A DNA stretch of 64,000 bases from Onchocerca volvulus (lineage: Eukaryota; Nematoda; Chromadorea; Rhabditida; Onchocercidae), in NCBI GenBank assembly GCA_000499405.2, contig HG738137.1:8025562-8089561 (forward strand). The letters are read 5' to 3'. Position numbers and translations under genes: made by a program. The notes beneath the pieces are model-generated. The model was not told the DNA's origin. It ran no database searches and saw only the letters and a program-made list of their open reading frames with translations. Positions 48,993 to 61,498 of this stretch are shown piece by piece. The first letter of the stretch is position 1, and each line of letters begins with the position of its first letter.

Positions 48993-51932
48993 TCAGTCAT
49001 TATCAAAGACAATCTTTTTCGGTTTGCATGATGCCTTTAGTTGTTTCAGAGCTTCATGTTCCTGCTTTTTAGCGATCCATGATGGATGTAAGTTCTGGTT
49101 TTCCGATAACTTTGTAGAGTTTCTCAAATCTTCTGAAATATTTGCTATTACTGAACCCAATATAATTTGCGGAAGAGAAGAATTTTTGAGATTTAAAAAG
49201 CAAAAAACAGTGCAAAGAGAAATTTTATCTTCTCTCGACGTTTTTAATTGAGATTGCTAGTGACATTCCAGAAGATGGATAAAAAAGTTCTGATTTTGAA
49301 CCAAAGATTTCAAAAAAATTGGAAATCAACTTGAAATAAGCAATATCTAATGAATTTGAGTAATATTATCAAAAATAAGCTTTCCTTTTTTGTCTCACTT
49401 TTTATCCTAACTGAAATTTCACACAAATCACATTTTGCTGTAACCTTTTAAAGATGAGTCAGCTCCAGGCTCATTCCGTTTCACAGCATCCTTCCGTTTT
49501 TTGCTTCTTTCGTATTCTAGATCTTTCTTCCGTTTCTCAATATTCCTCGTTTTCATCGGTATATTATTTCTAATAGTTTCATCATTCCCATTAATTGTAT
49601 TTTCATTTGCATTTTCTTGTAACACAATATCTGAAGTTCAAAATATATTTTTGATGCTCATGAAACCCACAAAAATTTTTTAAAAAAATTTAAAATTCAA
49701 CCTATACCTCTATCTAATACACTTGACATACCAACTGATGGATTTTCGTCATTTTGATTGCCATCTGAACACAACAATTTGATAACAGCCTGAATGAAAA
49801 AAAAGAGTATTGCATTTGTAAGAAGCGAAATTAAATGTATTTGTAAGAAGTTAAATGCATCCTTGCGTAACAACTGAAATTCATAATCAGTCAAACAACA
49901 CAGCATAATAATTATAAGAGAATTTTGAGAAAAGAAAAAATTCAATTACTAGCTTATGTCCTTCTAATTTATTGATTTTTGAGCTTCAACTATCATTTTA
50001 AGAACATCTTCCACTGCTTAAAACATAGAACCCTTTGTCGATAGCATCAATCATTAATGTTTTTTAAATTTGATGGAAAAAACAAGTTTCTCGAAAGAGC
50101 TACCTGTCCCTTAGTAATTACTGGTTTCGGCAACTCCAGTTTTGGCAAATTGAAGGTTGGAACAGCTATCTCTTTAGACTCACTGGATTTCATCTTATCT
50201 TTCAATTTCTTCTTTTTTCTTTCAAGATTTTCGCCTTTTCTGACAGCTTTTCTTATTTCTTTTTTAATAAGAATCTTCACATCTTCCGCTTTTCCAGTTT
50301 TCTAAAATTTTATGAAATAACTGATACATTAATAGAAAAATTAATCATAACAATTTTGAAGTTTGGAGAAAAGCAAGTTGAAAAAGCATTTTCATAATTA
50401 AATATCATTGACCCAAATCGTCATTAGCATATTCTGTTCAAAAAAAGTACTACAATTAATGAAAAAAAGAAAAAGGAGAAAAAAAAACTAGAAAATTAAA
50501 AGTACAAAAATATCGTAAAACAATGAAGTCTTCGAATATATGCGTCTTCATAATGACATAATAAAACAGTGAAGTAATAATAAATTTACCATTCTTAAAG
50601 AATTTTCAGCCGTTTCCTTCGTTTCACTTTGTTGTAGCATTTTTTTCGCATCTCTCTGAGATTTATATTGCAAACCAAGTCGTTGTAACAGGAATGATAC
50701 TTCATGCTGCCAATTTGGATATTTGATACGAAACTCCTCAACACTTTTAACCACCGTTTCTTGGCATGCTAACTTATACAAAACTCGTTCATCAACCGAT
50801 GTTTTATTCTAAAATTAGAACTAAATTTATGAAATGATATGGAACACTTTAAAAAAAAAAGCATAAAATAAAAAAGTACAATTTATCTCGATAATAGAAA
50901 TAATAAACTTAGCATACAAAAAGTAAGCATTACACGCATTACTATAACTCAGATGACATGTCTAGAAATATCGAGTGTTGAAATGTAATCTTGCTTTGAT
51001 CTTTTTATGACAGTCATACTCATTTAGCTTACCTAATGGCAGCTGTTGCATATTGATATCTTTCAACTAATAGATTAGCCGATGACAAAAAATTAAAAAA
51101 AAAAAAATGCTATTGGGAAAACTTGAAAATAGTAAATGATGGATTAAAATTGATTTATGGCAATACACACTAATAGGAAAACACTTGAAGTCAACACTAT
51201 TCTTATTCAGATTTCAATACAACAAAAATTATGGTGAATATATGCAAGAAATAACCTTTTCCAGCAAATCATGAAGTCCCTTAAGATTAATTAATGCAAA
51301 TTTTGACACATCATCTCGACATATTTTCTGAAATAATTCAATGAAAATTAAAATTTGATATGAATTGTTGGCTGCAAATCTTGCGCGAATATATTTAACA
51401 TATTTTGAATCAAAATTACAAAAATCGAAAACTACTTTGCAATGGTCAATTTCCTCAATGATTCGATTCACTTTGCGAGCTTTCTTTTCGTCTTTCGATT
51501 TTTGAAGCAATTTTCTCCGTCTGATCAACCGTCGGCACAATCGAACACGAGCTTTTTCTACAGGTTTCCGCATGGAAATGATCTGAAATAAGTGTTTTCA
51601 ATGAAATTAAGAGTTGCAAATTGAAGATAACAAAGAGTATGGAATAAATTAGGATTGCAGATTTTCAGATTTAGCTAAAAGACAAATAACTATTTAAACT
51701 GCGGCGAAGAATACAAATATATTCAACAGCAAAAAATTGCAGAAGGATTGTTAAGCATCATAAAATTTCAGTAATGCAATTATTAATTGTTGCAAAGTAT
51801 TAAGGAATAATTTAAAATAAAACTATTGATCGCTGCAAAGTATTAAAAATTGGTTTAAATAGAAAAGATTCGAACATACTAGTTCAAAAACATAACCTGT
51901 TCGTTAAGTTTCATTGGTGTCAAAGCACTCAT
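48993..51932 (-). CDS. BUD22/SRFBP1-like ribosome biogenesis protein
   Basis: Eight exons (51897-51932, 51436-51582, 51256-51327, 50590-50808, 50104-50301, 49708-49789, 49445-49630, 48993-49132) give about 359 residues with all phases closing. The N-terminus [12 protein letters not shown] is followed by a basic helix ([20 protein letters not shown]) as in the BUD22 family. The middle is Lys/Glu-rich, and the C-terminus carries [10 protein letters not shown] and KKIVFDND, which match the family's HPSWxAKK and final FDD motifs. Yeast Bud22 acts in nucleolar 18S rRNA processing and 40S assembly; the animal relative SRFBP1 (p49/STRAP) is nuclear. An AATTACAG acceptor sits just before the ATG. It lies on the same strand between TFB1M and the unidentified small gene. 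Confidence 0.85.
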
Positions 51933-52512
51933 AGTAACCTGTAATTCTTCCAAGCAATGATGTGATATAGAACAAGTCCTCAACAATTATTCAGATTACA
52001 TCTGTATAGTCCAATCACTAATTTTAAAAGTAAATATTAATAACTTAACTCCCACTTCATTTTATTCATTGTGAAATGTTCGGGATTTCAATGTCTTCCA
52101 AGATAGATGACATCGACTGTATTAGTTATCGAGATTTAAACCCTCTGATACAGCCAAATCGACTCTATTCAACACCAGTAGATTTATGCTTCCTTCTATA
52201 GTTATCTACTTTAGGTTAAAAAAAAAAAGCATTTTAAATGACAATTGTTGAGTTCATAAAGGTATAAAATCCGAAAAATTAATTGGTGATAACAAAAACA
52301 ATTTATTAATTATTTTATTTATGCTTTATACAATCTGTAATCTCCATTACTAGAGAAATACATTCAAATCTATGTATATCATATAAAACGAATAACATAA
52401 AGCATAAGTGAATTAAAACAAATTTACAAATAGCAAATTCATAAATTGAAATAACAATATATATTTTTCATTAAATCACTAGCGGCTAATGCTTCCTCAC
52501 TTTTCCATATTG
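51933..52512. other. Spacer between TFB1M and BUD22-like genes
   Basis: 580 bp, AT-rich. It ends in a spliced-leader-type acceptor directly before the BUD22-like ATG. Nothing else recognised. Confidence 0.6.
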
Positions 52513-55275
52513 CTATTTGTGAAATAACGCTGCAGCATCTGAAAATTTTACACCTTCCGATGGAAATTCCTTATCAAAAGGATTTGATGGTGGTATAGCA
52601 TTTGGCAAACGTGCAAGCTCTTCCAGGGTACGATCTTGATTTGAGTGTTCGTATAGAAATACACCAGGATACCTGATCAAACGGAACAAATTATATACTA
52701 TATATCGTATAATTTGAGAAATTTGATAAAAATCTAAAAATCAACGTTATGAATAAAAACTTGTAATGAAGTGGAAATGTATAATTTATTATCACAAACA
52801 ATCTGTTTAATAATAATAGAATCTAAAGTCCCAAGCGTATGTCCGAGTTACATTTGGCCAATCAATTAAACCAAGATATTGTGTTAAAAAGTGCTTGAAA
52901 GAAAAAAAAAAATTAGTAGTATTGCAGGCAGCAAAAATTAGCAGAACCATATTACTATAAAATAAAAAGGAAAACTTTTGAACATACTTTCGGCAGTGTT
53001 CCTCATAAACATAGCATACATCAGCAAACTGTTCTACTCCAAGACATATTGCAGTAGTTGTAGGATCAATTCTACATCGTCTCAACAAATCATCTGCCAA
53101 ATCTTTGGCCAATTCTTTCGGATAAAGACTTCGAACTCCTTTGATAACATATTTTTGCCTATAATTGAAAATACGTCGGCAAACTTTTTCCACCACCTGA
53201 AAAGTTACATAAGCATCATAACATTTAGCTTCAAGTTCAGTGAACACAATTCAAGTCATTAAGATGAATGCAAATTACCTTTTATGATCATTTCAAAATT
53301 ATTTTCAAGAAATCAAAATGTATGGTTTGCCTAAAATAAAAGTTGATGTAGACAATACAAAGGTACTCTGTCTTGTAAAATGTTTCAGGTATATATCTTG
53401 AGGTAACATTATTCGGTGTGTCACAATTATAGGCAATAAGACCTTCGAAGCAAAATTAACATTTATAATCATATAAACTATTATTCTTTCAATAGGTGTA
53501 AAAATCCAAAGAATTTGAAAAAAAAAAAAACTGACTTCAAAAGACGTTTTAATCAATGGATCTTGTCTCGGAATAAAGCGCACCACGCCGACATTAACTT
53601 TCGGAGATGGAACAAAGCATCGTCCTATTATAATAATATAAAATCATTAAATTTGAAAATAACTGATAATCCAAAAACAAAAAGCAAGAGAAATAAAGCA
53701 ATATTTGGATTACTTTAATCTTGTTAAATCTGACAATGATGGTACTGTTTGAAAAATTAAATACCTGGTATTTGAAAAAGCAATTTAGGTTCGGTTATGA
53801 ATGCAGACATAATTGAAATTCTGGCTCGAAATGGAGAATCGACTGGAGCACAAAGACGTTCTGCTACCTCCATCTGAAACGTTAGCAATAATGGGACGCG
53901 TCCAAATGACCATGGTCCTTGACGATACAACATTTCACGAAGGAACCTACGAAAAAAGGAATGACTGATGAAAAAGGAAAATCAAATGAGTCTTGAGTTA
54001 ATTAATTTTTCCGACCCTCAGTGTTTTATATCTTTATGACACGCAAAAATATCAATGATATTTCCCATGTTTTACAAGTAAAAATAGCAAGTGAAAATCG
54101 AACTTTATAATAAGTGGAGAAGCAATATTGAAGGGTAGATTGCCAATGATATGAGCCTTTGGAAGCCTATCCTCCTCCCATGCAACACGTTCAACACCAA
54201 CAGATGACCAGATTTGTTCAATATTTATTTTTAAAATATCGTCTCGATGAATAAACATACGTTCTTCGCTCGCTTCCTTCAGTACCTAAAAATATCAATT
54301 GAACATAATTATACATATACTTTTTTCAAATTTACCAATTCCAAATACTTTTTCCATGTATTTATTATTTTATTCGTTTGCTTACTTACTTTTCTCTTTG
54401 ATTCTCACAACTGTTTCTAACTATTTTTTATATATGCATTCAGTTATTCAAATCATTACCTAGGTTGTTCACTTTTATCATGTTATTTTTTTGAACAATC
54501 CCGAAACTTCCAGGAAGTACTCACCTACTACTTTTTACCTAGCATAATTCCATTACAAAATTTACTTCAAGTGGTGGAATGAAGCGATGGTCGACTTCGA
54601 TGACATCAAGTCGTTGACAATTCGTTTCCAGAATAGCACGAGTAATCGATCCTGGGCCAGGTCCAACTTCGATTACATGATCGCCTTGCTTCACTTCTGC
54701 TTGTCTTACTATCTGTAGCAATAGACGGAACGAAGATTGAAGCAAAAAAAAGGGGAAAAAAAAAAAAAAAACTACAAAATATTATAGCAATTCTATCATT
54801 CTGTCAATTGCTCATATTGATTTATCTTCTTGCTTTCATGAAAATTAATTGACAAAACGGATATTTTATAATTCATACTTTCATAGCATATGATACTTTT
54901 TTTTTTTTTTAAAAAGGAACTAAGTCTAATATTCATTTCCTACCTTGATTCTTCTTTCATCCTAAAAAAGACTGAAATAATCAGCCAAGAATCCACCTAT
55001 TACAAGTTTTTCTTTTTTTCTTTTTTTTTTCCCATGAAACTGAAATGAAAATATCCCTAATATAATTATCTCTTTTAATCTCACTTCCTATTCTGATAAA
55101 ATGATAGAAACTTTTCGATTCCTCAGTACAGTAGAAGAATATATTTAACCTTTCGTGTTAAATTCATATCCATAAGATAATTTTGCGAAAGGATTTTCTT
55201 GGCTTGCAATCGATATGCATATAAAAAATTCTTCAGTGATGGTAAGGGTGGTAAACGCGAAAAGTTCGTCGCCAT
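52513..55275 (-). CDS. tfbm-1: Mitochondrial rRNA dimethyladenosine transferase 1 (TFB1M)
   Basis: Seven exons (55150-55275, 54566-54712, 54104-54285, 53765-53946, 53536-53624, 52988-53196, 52513-52672) close in phase to about 364 residues. The enzyme uses S-adenosylmethionine to dimethylate two adjacent adenines in the 3' hairpin of mitochondrial small-subunit rRNA. Visible family motifs: LPPLPS near the N-terminus, QAKKILSQNYLMD (the QNFL-type substrate motif), motif I VIEVGPGPGSITR, motif II VIEVD, the catalytic motif IV IGNLPFNIASPL, and TFQMEVAERL. The C-terminus VPSPKVNVGVVRF is also typical. An N-terminal mitochondrial presequence is short or absent as in animal homologues. The fifth exon uses a GTCAGT donor. 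Neighbour guk is upstream on the same strand. Confidence 0.95.
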
Positions 55276-56218
55276 AATAAACTTTCAAATCGACTATTTC
55301 AAGAAGTGAAATAAGCTGCGTCATTCGCTCAATTCATCTTATGTTATCACATCAAACAAACATCTAAAACAAAAAGAAATGGAACTGATTCATTGATTAT
55401 TCAACTTATTTCGAAATTTTTTCCAGGATATTACTTTCAAGCTAATTAATTTCGGGTAATTTTGGGTAATACTAAGAATGCCAAATTTAGTCAGAAGATT
55501 AAAACAAGCAAAACAGGATTTATACGTATTCCAGAGAAGTTTCACGGATCAGACTGTTGATCATACCTAGATTATTTCCTCATATTATTATCTATATTCA
55601 GCAATATCCTCTCTTTTTTTTGAAATATTTATGATTATCAAATAAAACTATTTTTTGGAAAAAAAAAAAATAAAATCAACAAACAGCGAGGTTCTGATCT
55701 ACTACCGAACCACTATTCCTCATCAATCCATATCAATTCTTGCCGTTCATTAAATTATTAATTTTCAGAATTTTAGCATTTGTTTCTATCGAAAAAAAAA
55801 AAAAAAAATGGAACACTTGGAAATCTCCTTAATGCAAACAGTGGTACCCAAACCACAAGTGATTCATAACACACATGGCTGTTCCACTAGATATATAATC
55901 TCCCAATTCAAAACTTTGTCAAATAAAAAAAAAAGTATGAATCCGTTTCGAACATCGTAATAGTAAATAGAATTATGCCGAATTTTTATTCATTAAAATA
56001 CTAAGCAAGCAATTATTAAACTGCATTTTTTCAAGGTCATTCAGTACTGGTAAACACTGCATTTTTAAAGCAGAATATTGCAAACTTATTATTTCATCAT
56101 TAAAAACAAAAAACATGCCACACATCACACTAGTATATAATACATGATTTAATATATAATTATACGGTATTAATAAACGATCTGTCTAGTTAAAAACATT
56201 CAATATATAGCCGCTTTT
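55276..56218. other. Spacer between guanylate kinase and TFB1M
   Basis: 943 bp, AT-rich. A TTTTGTTTTAG acceptor near 55365 (minus strand) could receive a spliced leader; it is followed by a very short upstream ATG frame before the TFB1M start. No gene recognised. Confidence 0.5.
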
Positions 56219-57578
56219 TTAATTTTGTCCTTTCAAAGACATAACTTCACTTAACTCTTCTTTAATGGCCATCAGAAAATCATTGTAGGCTTGTTCGAAG
56301 TCATCATTTATTATCACAAAGTCGAATAAATTCGGCTCGGCATCCACTAAAATCAAAAAAAAAATTCAGGTAAACTAGTGCTACATCAATTAACTGTTCG
56401 AAATTTGACAAGAGAAATATCTACTAACAGATTAATCTATAAATTTTGAAACAAGGAAATAAACTAAATGAACCAGCATTTAAATCTTCTTCTGCATGTT
56501 TCATTCGTTTCTTCAGCGATTCTTCGGTCTCTGTTTTGCGAGCACGCAAGCGCTGTTCCTGAAATTATTAAACAGAATTAACATCAGAATTTCTTTAGAG
56601 GAATAGAGATGGATTTCTCATATTAAATTTTTTATTTTTAAGATTATCGCTAACATTCTAAGGCAAAACCAAACATTTGTAAGATTTGATACTAAAAACC
56701 AGCCAATCTAATATATTAACTCAACTCCATCCAGTATCTCTCTACAGAAATTTCTAAATACAGATCAAAAAAAAAAGAGTACTCCAAATATTTTTTTTCC
56801 ATTTTTTTTTTTTTTTTAAAGATTCAAATCATAAGAAATTCAGTAAATAAGTAACCAATATATTCAGAGTTGGTGCCCTGATTAGAATATATTTTGCATC
56901 CAATCCACATTTGTGTATACTACGAACGCCTTGAAGTTCTACATCTAAGATACATATACATCCTGCTCTTGATACATCTTCCAATGCTTTCTTCCTAAAA
57001 CATTCATTTTTCCTTTTTTTTTTTTCTGAATAGTATCAATTCAGATCTTATAATAGTATAACCAGATAGTTCTTCCAAGCACACTGTAGGCTATATTTAA
57101 CAATTTAATAAGAACAATAAAAAAGAATCCAAAAAAAAAAAAAAAAAAAAAAAAAAAACTAAAACGTACGATGTTCCATACATATTACCACCAAAAGTTG
57201 CATGTTCCAAGAATTCATTATTTTCGATCATTTCCTTAAACTTTTTTTCGGTTACAAACCAATAATTCTTTCCATCTATCTCTCCAGGCCGTGATTTCCG
57301 TGTTGTATCTAAAATACTTTTTTTTTCTTTTTTACATTAATATGCATGACATAAATAAAAAATTAAAAAAAAAAACCTCCTGTTTGATCTTTTACTGGAA
57401 ATTTTTCTATCATGAAACTATGCCATTTAACATTGACTTAAATATACGTAAAATAAGTCAATTAAGATTACTTACGTGAAACGGCAAATGCAAAAGCATT
57501 TGGATATGCCTCCATTGCTTTCGCGATCACAGTACTTTTGCCTCCGCCTGATGGACCTGATATCACGATTGGCTTCAT
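56219..57578 (-). CDS. guk-1: Guanylate kinase
   Basis: Five exons (57476-57578, 57170-57308, 56856-56994, 56474-56558, 56219-56346) join in phase to 197 residues, the usual length of eukaryotic cytosolic guanylate kinase. It phosphorylates GMP and dGMP with ATP for GDP/GTP supply. The P-loop is at residues 8-16 (GPSGGGKST) in exon 1. The GMP-binding region TTRKSRPGEIDGKNYWFV, then NNEFLEHATFGGNMYGTS, and the core strand ICILDVELQGVRSI are all present. The lid region RLRARKTETEESLKKRM precedes the C-terminal helix. An AAATTTAG acceptor lies about 20 nt upstream of the ATG, suitable for a spliced leader. It is the most upstream gene of the minus-strand housekeeping series. Confidence 0.97.
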
Positions 57579-60500
57579 CTTATGCAACAATCAATTCTAA
57601 ATTTAAAAACGAAATATATTAGGAAGAACTGTCATATTAAATAACATTTCTTATATTGCTCGAACAGAAGAGAAAACCTCAGATGATAAATGAGTCAGTG
57701 TGTTATTCGTCTGTTGATCTGAATGTGATTAATAGTATGCCATCGTAGAAATCCAACATTTTAGACTTTAACATCAATTTATCAATTGTAAAATTAAACG
57801 TTAATGTATGTAAAGGAAGTATTAAAAACTTTTCCATATTCGTCGGGATGATTTTCTAAATGTAAACAAATATTAATCAAGCTAATTCGTGCAAGAAGTT
57901 CATTGCTGTCTTATTTTTCGAAATGTTATAAACCAATTCAATCTTTTTAATTAAACGAAAAATTCAAAAATATAAAAGTCTTTAGAAAAATAAAAAAAAA
58001 TTCATCCATTAAATAAGCAAGAAAAGATGTTATGAGAATGCTTTTAATGCTTGTTTTTTTGTATCAGAAATTTATATTAAAATTAATTACACTTTTCTTA
58101 CTTTAAACATTAACGGGTAATTTTCAATTAAACTTTTTCGCAATTAAAAAATAATCTTTTTTTAATTTTTCGATCTGAAAAATTTTACTGGGAATTTTTT
58201 AAAGCAAATATTTATATTTAATTGTAAGCAAAAAGGAAGAATTTTAATTATTTCTTATCAAATAAAAATATTTCGTTCACTATCAAATAAAATATAACAA
58301 AATATCGTTTGCTGTCAAATAAAAATATTTCTAATATAAAAATAAAACCTTGCCTAAAAATAATCAATCTTTAGGAAATTTGATAAATCTATATAGCTAA
58401 AGAAAACATGATAGATGCAATAGATACCTATCGTAAAGTAGATAAATTGGTTGATGTGAAGATACACTCCCGTAAAATGACGTACGTGGATATTCTTCGT
58501 CGGCCATTTAAATGATATCTTCATTGCTAAGATGGAAATGTTAGTGATTATTTACAGCTATGAAGAAAAGAGAATTCATGACCACAATGAATAAATCTAA
58601 ATTATCGCGATTAAACACAAAAAACGTGAAAAAACCACGCAACTCACGAGGTTAGCGTGGAAAAAACACGTGCAGTCATGAGTGAGAAAATTGGGCGATT
58701 AGCATGAAGCAAGCTCTCTTTATCAAATTCATATTTTTTATTGCAGCTCAAAAACGATTAAAGTATTTCTTATAAGTTTGGTATATTTTTTTTCCAAAAT
58801 TCATATTAAATAGAGAAGAAATATCTCAATTATTTCTTCAAATTTTTTCTGCAAAAAGTAATAATGCAAATTTTGCTAAAACTATCGATTTATATGAATT
58901 TTAAATTTTAAAAAGACTACTCCAACCTTTGAAAAATTACTGTAATAACAGCAAAAAGTTGCTGTAAAACAACCAGAAGATGGATACGGTGCATTCATAT
59001 TTCAGATTAATTCAATCAAACAATTTGCTTTCTTTTCGCTGACAAAAAAATTCCCAGAAAATTTCCCGAGTTTTCTAAATTTGCAAATGTATGTAAAAAA
59101 ACTAAATTTCTTACTAATTAAATTGTTTTATTAATATGAGTAAAAATTCATCGTGGAAATATTGTTTTAATTGTATTACTTTATTAAGTAATGTCATTCT
59201 TATCATACTCAATAACATTGTTAATTATCAATGAAATGATAAGCATAATAATGAATTATTGATTTTTGCTAAGCATAAATGTTGTTTATCAATATCATCA
59301 TGATTAGTTAGAGCTAGAATGGGCAAATTGACAACAAAAAAGCTTTCAATTAGAAAAATGACTTTATCGTTTGATAACTTGTCAATGTCAATAGTTCCAA
59401 TAATGATGAGAAACTATTTATTAAGCGAATTTTATATAGCAATTGATAGCAATAAAAAATAATAGCTAAGATTATTAATAACAATTTATAATACTGTGAT
59501 AAAATTTATAGTATATGTAAATATTTTGTTGCTGATAATAGCAATGAAAAATTCATTAATTAACAAATCGAAAGGATATTTATTAAGTCTATTTTCACGA
59601 GAATGATGTTATTAACAAAATAATGATAATTATAATTGTTAATAAAAATATTGATTAGAATTTATTTCATGCTAACAACTTTTATAGAAATAATAATAGA
59701 TCATTTCACAAGGACAATGATAATAAAAGTAATGGTCATTATAATTATTAATGGTCATACTAATAACGATTATAATGGTAATAGATATTTTCACTGATAT
59801 AATAATAACAAATTCAATTTAAAAAAAGAAAAAGCGAAAAAAAAAGATGTGAAAACTTGTATGAGTTATAAAATTAAAATTGAATTAAGAAATCATTCAA
59901 TCAATTTCGTCATTTTTCCACTTTTTTTTTCTTCTCTTTTAATTAGTTATTTATTTTCTTGATTGTTTGTTTTTTGTTTTTTATTTCCTTCTGATATTTG
60001 TTGGAAGTGATGAATGGCGCAGCAATTTATTTTATCATTGTTTACTTATCATTTTCTCATGATAACCAGAATTTTTAATTAAATGGCGAAATATTTAGAA
60101 ATGAAAAGGAAATTTAACGACAAATAGTTGGCAAAATACTGGTTTACTTCCGCTGAATCTTTTCCTTTTTTTTTTTTGAAAAATTATTGCCGAGAAAAAA
60201 AAAAGGAGAGAAAAAAGAAAAAAAGAGGGAGAAATTTTATTTCACTTTCATCTCTGATTTTTTGCGAAATTTACACTATTTCAAACAATAATTTTACACC
60301 AGTTCGAACGATCATTAAAAATTTTGCACCACTTCAACCATACATTATTTCCTTTAGTTTTCTAGATTTTCTTATACTTTCCTATATGTTTGATTATTTT
60401 AGTTGATATTTTACACATTTAAATTTTATAATTTGTTATTGATGAAACTAATTCTTTCTGATATTTTGTATATTTTTTTAAAAATATCGGCTAGAAATCA

Positions 60501-61498
60501 ATTCCGACTAATATTTAAACATATAATTATTACAATTTGTTTTTCTTGAAATTATCGGCGGAAATTAATACCGACTTATATTTTGCATATTTATACAAAT
60601 ATTGTAAATTCTTGTTAATGAAATTAATTCCGATGTTAATAAAATATGTTTAATTTGAAATGATCATGTTTTATAAGTTAATACGAATTAATCACTTAGA
60701 AATTAAATTAAATAATGACCACTTTTTAATTCTAAATACAATATACATTTATAATTTCAAAAATAACTATTTTAATTCTTAAAACAGAAATTGATTAGAT
60801 TAGTTATTGATGCAAAAAAATCAAATTTTTAGTCATTATTCAACTACTACAAATTAATATTTTATTCTTTCTCTTCCGTTTTCTTTTTTTTTTTCTTTTT
60901 TTTTTTTCAAATTTGCTAAATTTTATCCGATCATTTCCGTACAATTTTAATTTCACAATATTTGCAGAAAATTTAAGATACTAGTAGAAATGTTTTAAAG
61001 GATCTAATAATTTCTTACTGCAATATAATATGTTCCAATTGCGTATTAAAAATGCAATTCTTATTAATCAGAATTGATCTGTAAATAGTAAAAGTAGTAA
61101 AATCGTTTAAATAACAATAATTAAACTGACAAAAAGAATTTTGAAAAAAGGAACAAGTTTTTTAATCATAGTTTTTCAAAAAAGAAAACTGAAAAAAAAA
61201 AAGTTAACGATATTGATTTGCTTTTAAATTGGTGACGTACAGGAATTTTAAATCTTTTCCAATTTTTCCTTGAAGAAAAAAAAATTCTATTAAGATTATT
61301 TCCGCATTCCATGCTAAGAAAAGAGGATATCATCAGTTTAATGATAGTTTCATTATTTTACAAAATTTAATTCATAATTTGATATAAAATATCAATTATT
61401 TTACATTCATACATCAATACAATAACTTTGCAGAATATTTTATTCGCTGCTGATGGTATCTTATTTATGATTATTGGAATATACACATACATAGAATC
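57579..61498. other. Divergent intergenic region, guanylate kinase / carboxypeptidase
   Basis: 3.9 kb with no recognised gene. It holds a CACG-rich semi-palindromic patch at 58625-58675 including an E-box-like CACGTG, a long TAATAATGATAAT-rich stretch at about 59200-59820, and degenerate repeats at about 60430-60650. Promoters for both flanking genes should lie within it. Confidence 0.55.
60430..60650. repeat. Degenerate ~75 bp repeats
   Basis: Three weak copies sharing (A)ATTAAT(T/A)CCGACT, ATATTTTG(T/C)ATATTT and AAATTATCGGC words, near 60435, 60495 and 60565. Strongly diverged. Confidence 0.45.

Noticed and set aside
48988..49251. Plus-strand 87-codon frame
   Set aside because: Antisense of the last BUD22-like exon, whose HPSW motif and stop are on the minus strand.
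53305..53535. Open continuation after the TFB1M exon at 53536
   Set aside because: Sequence after the GTCAGT donor is AT-rich and unrelated to the family, while the exon at 52988-53196 continues in the correct phase.
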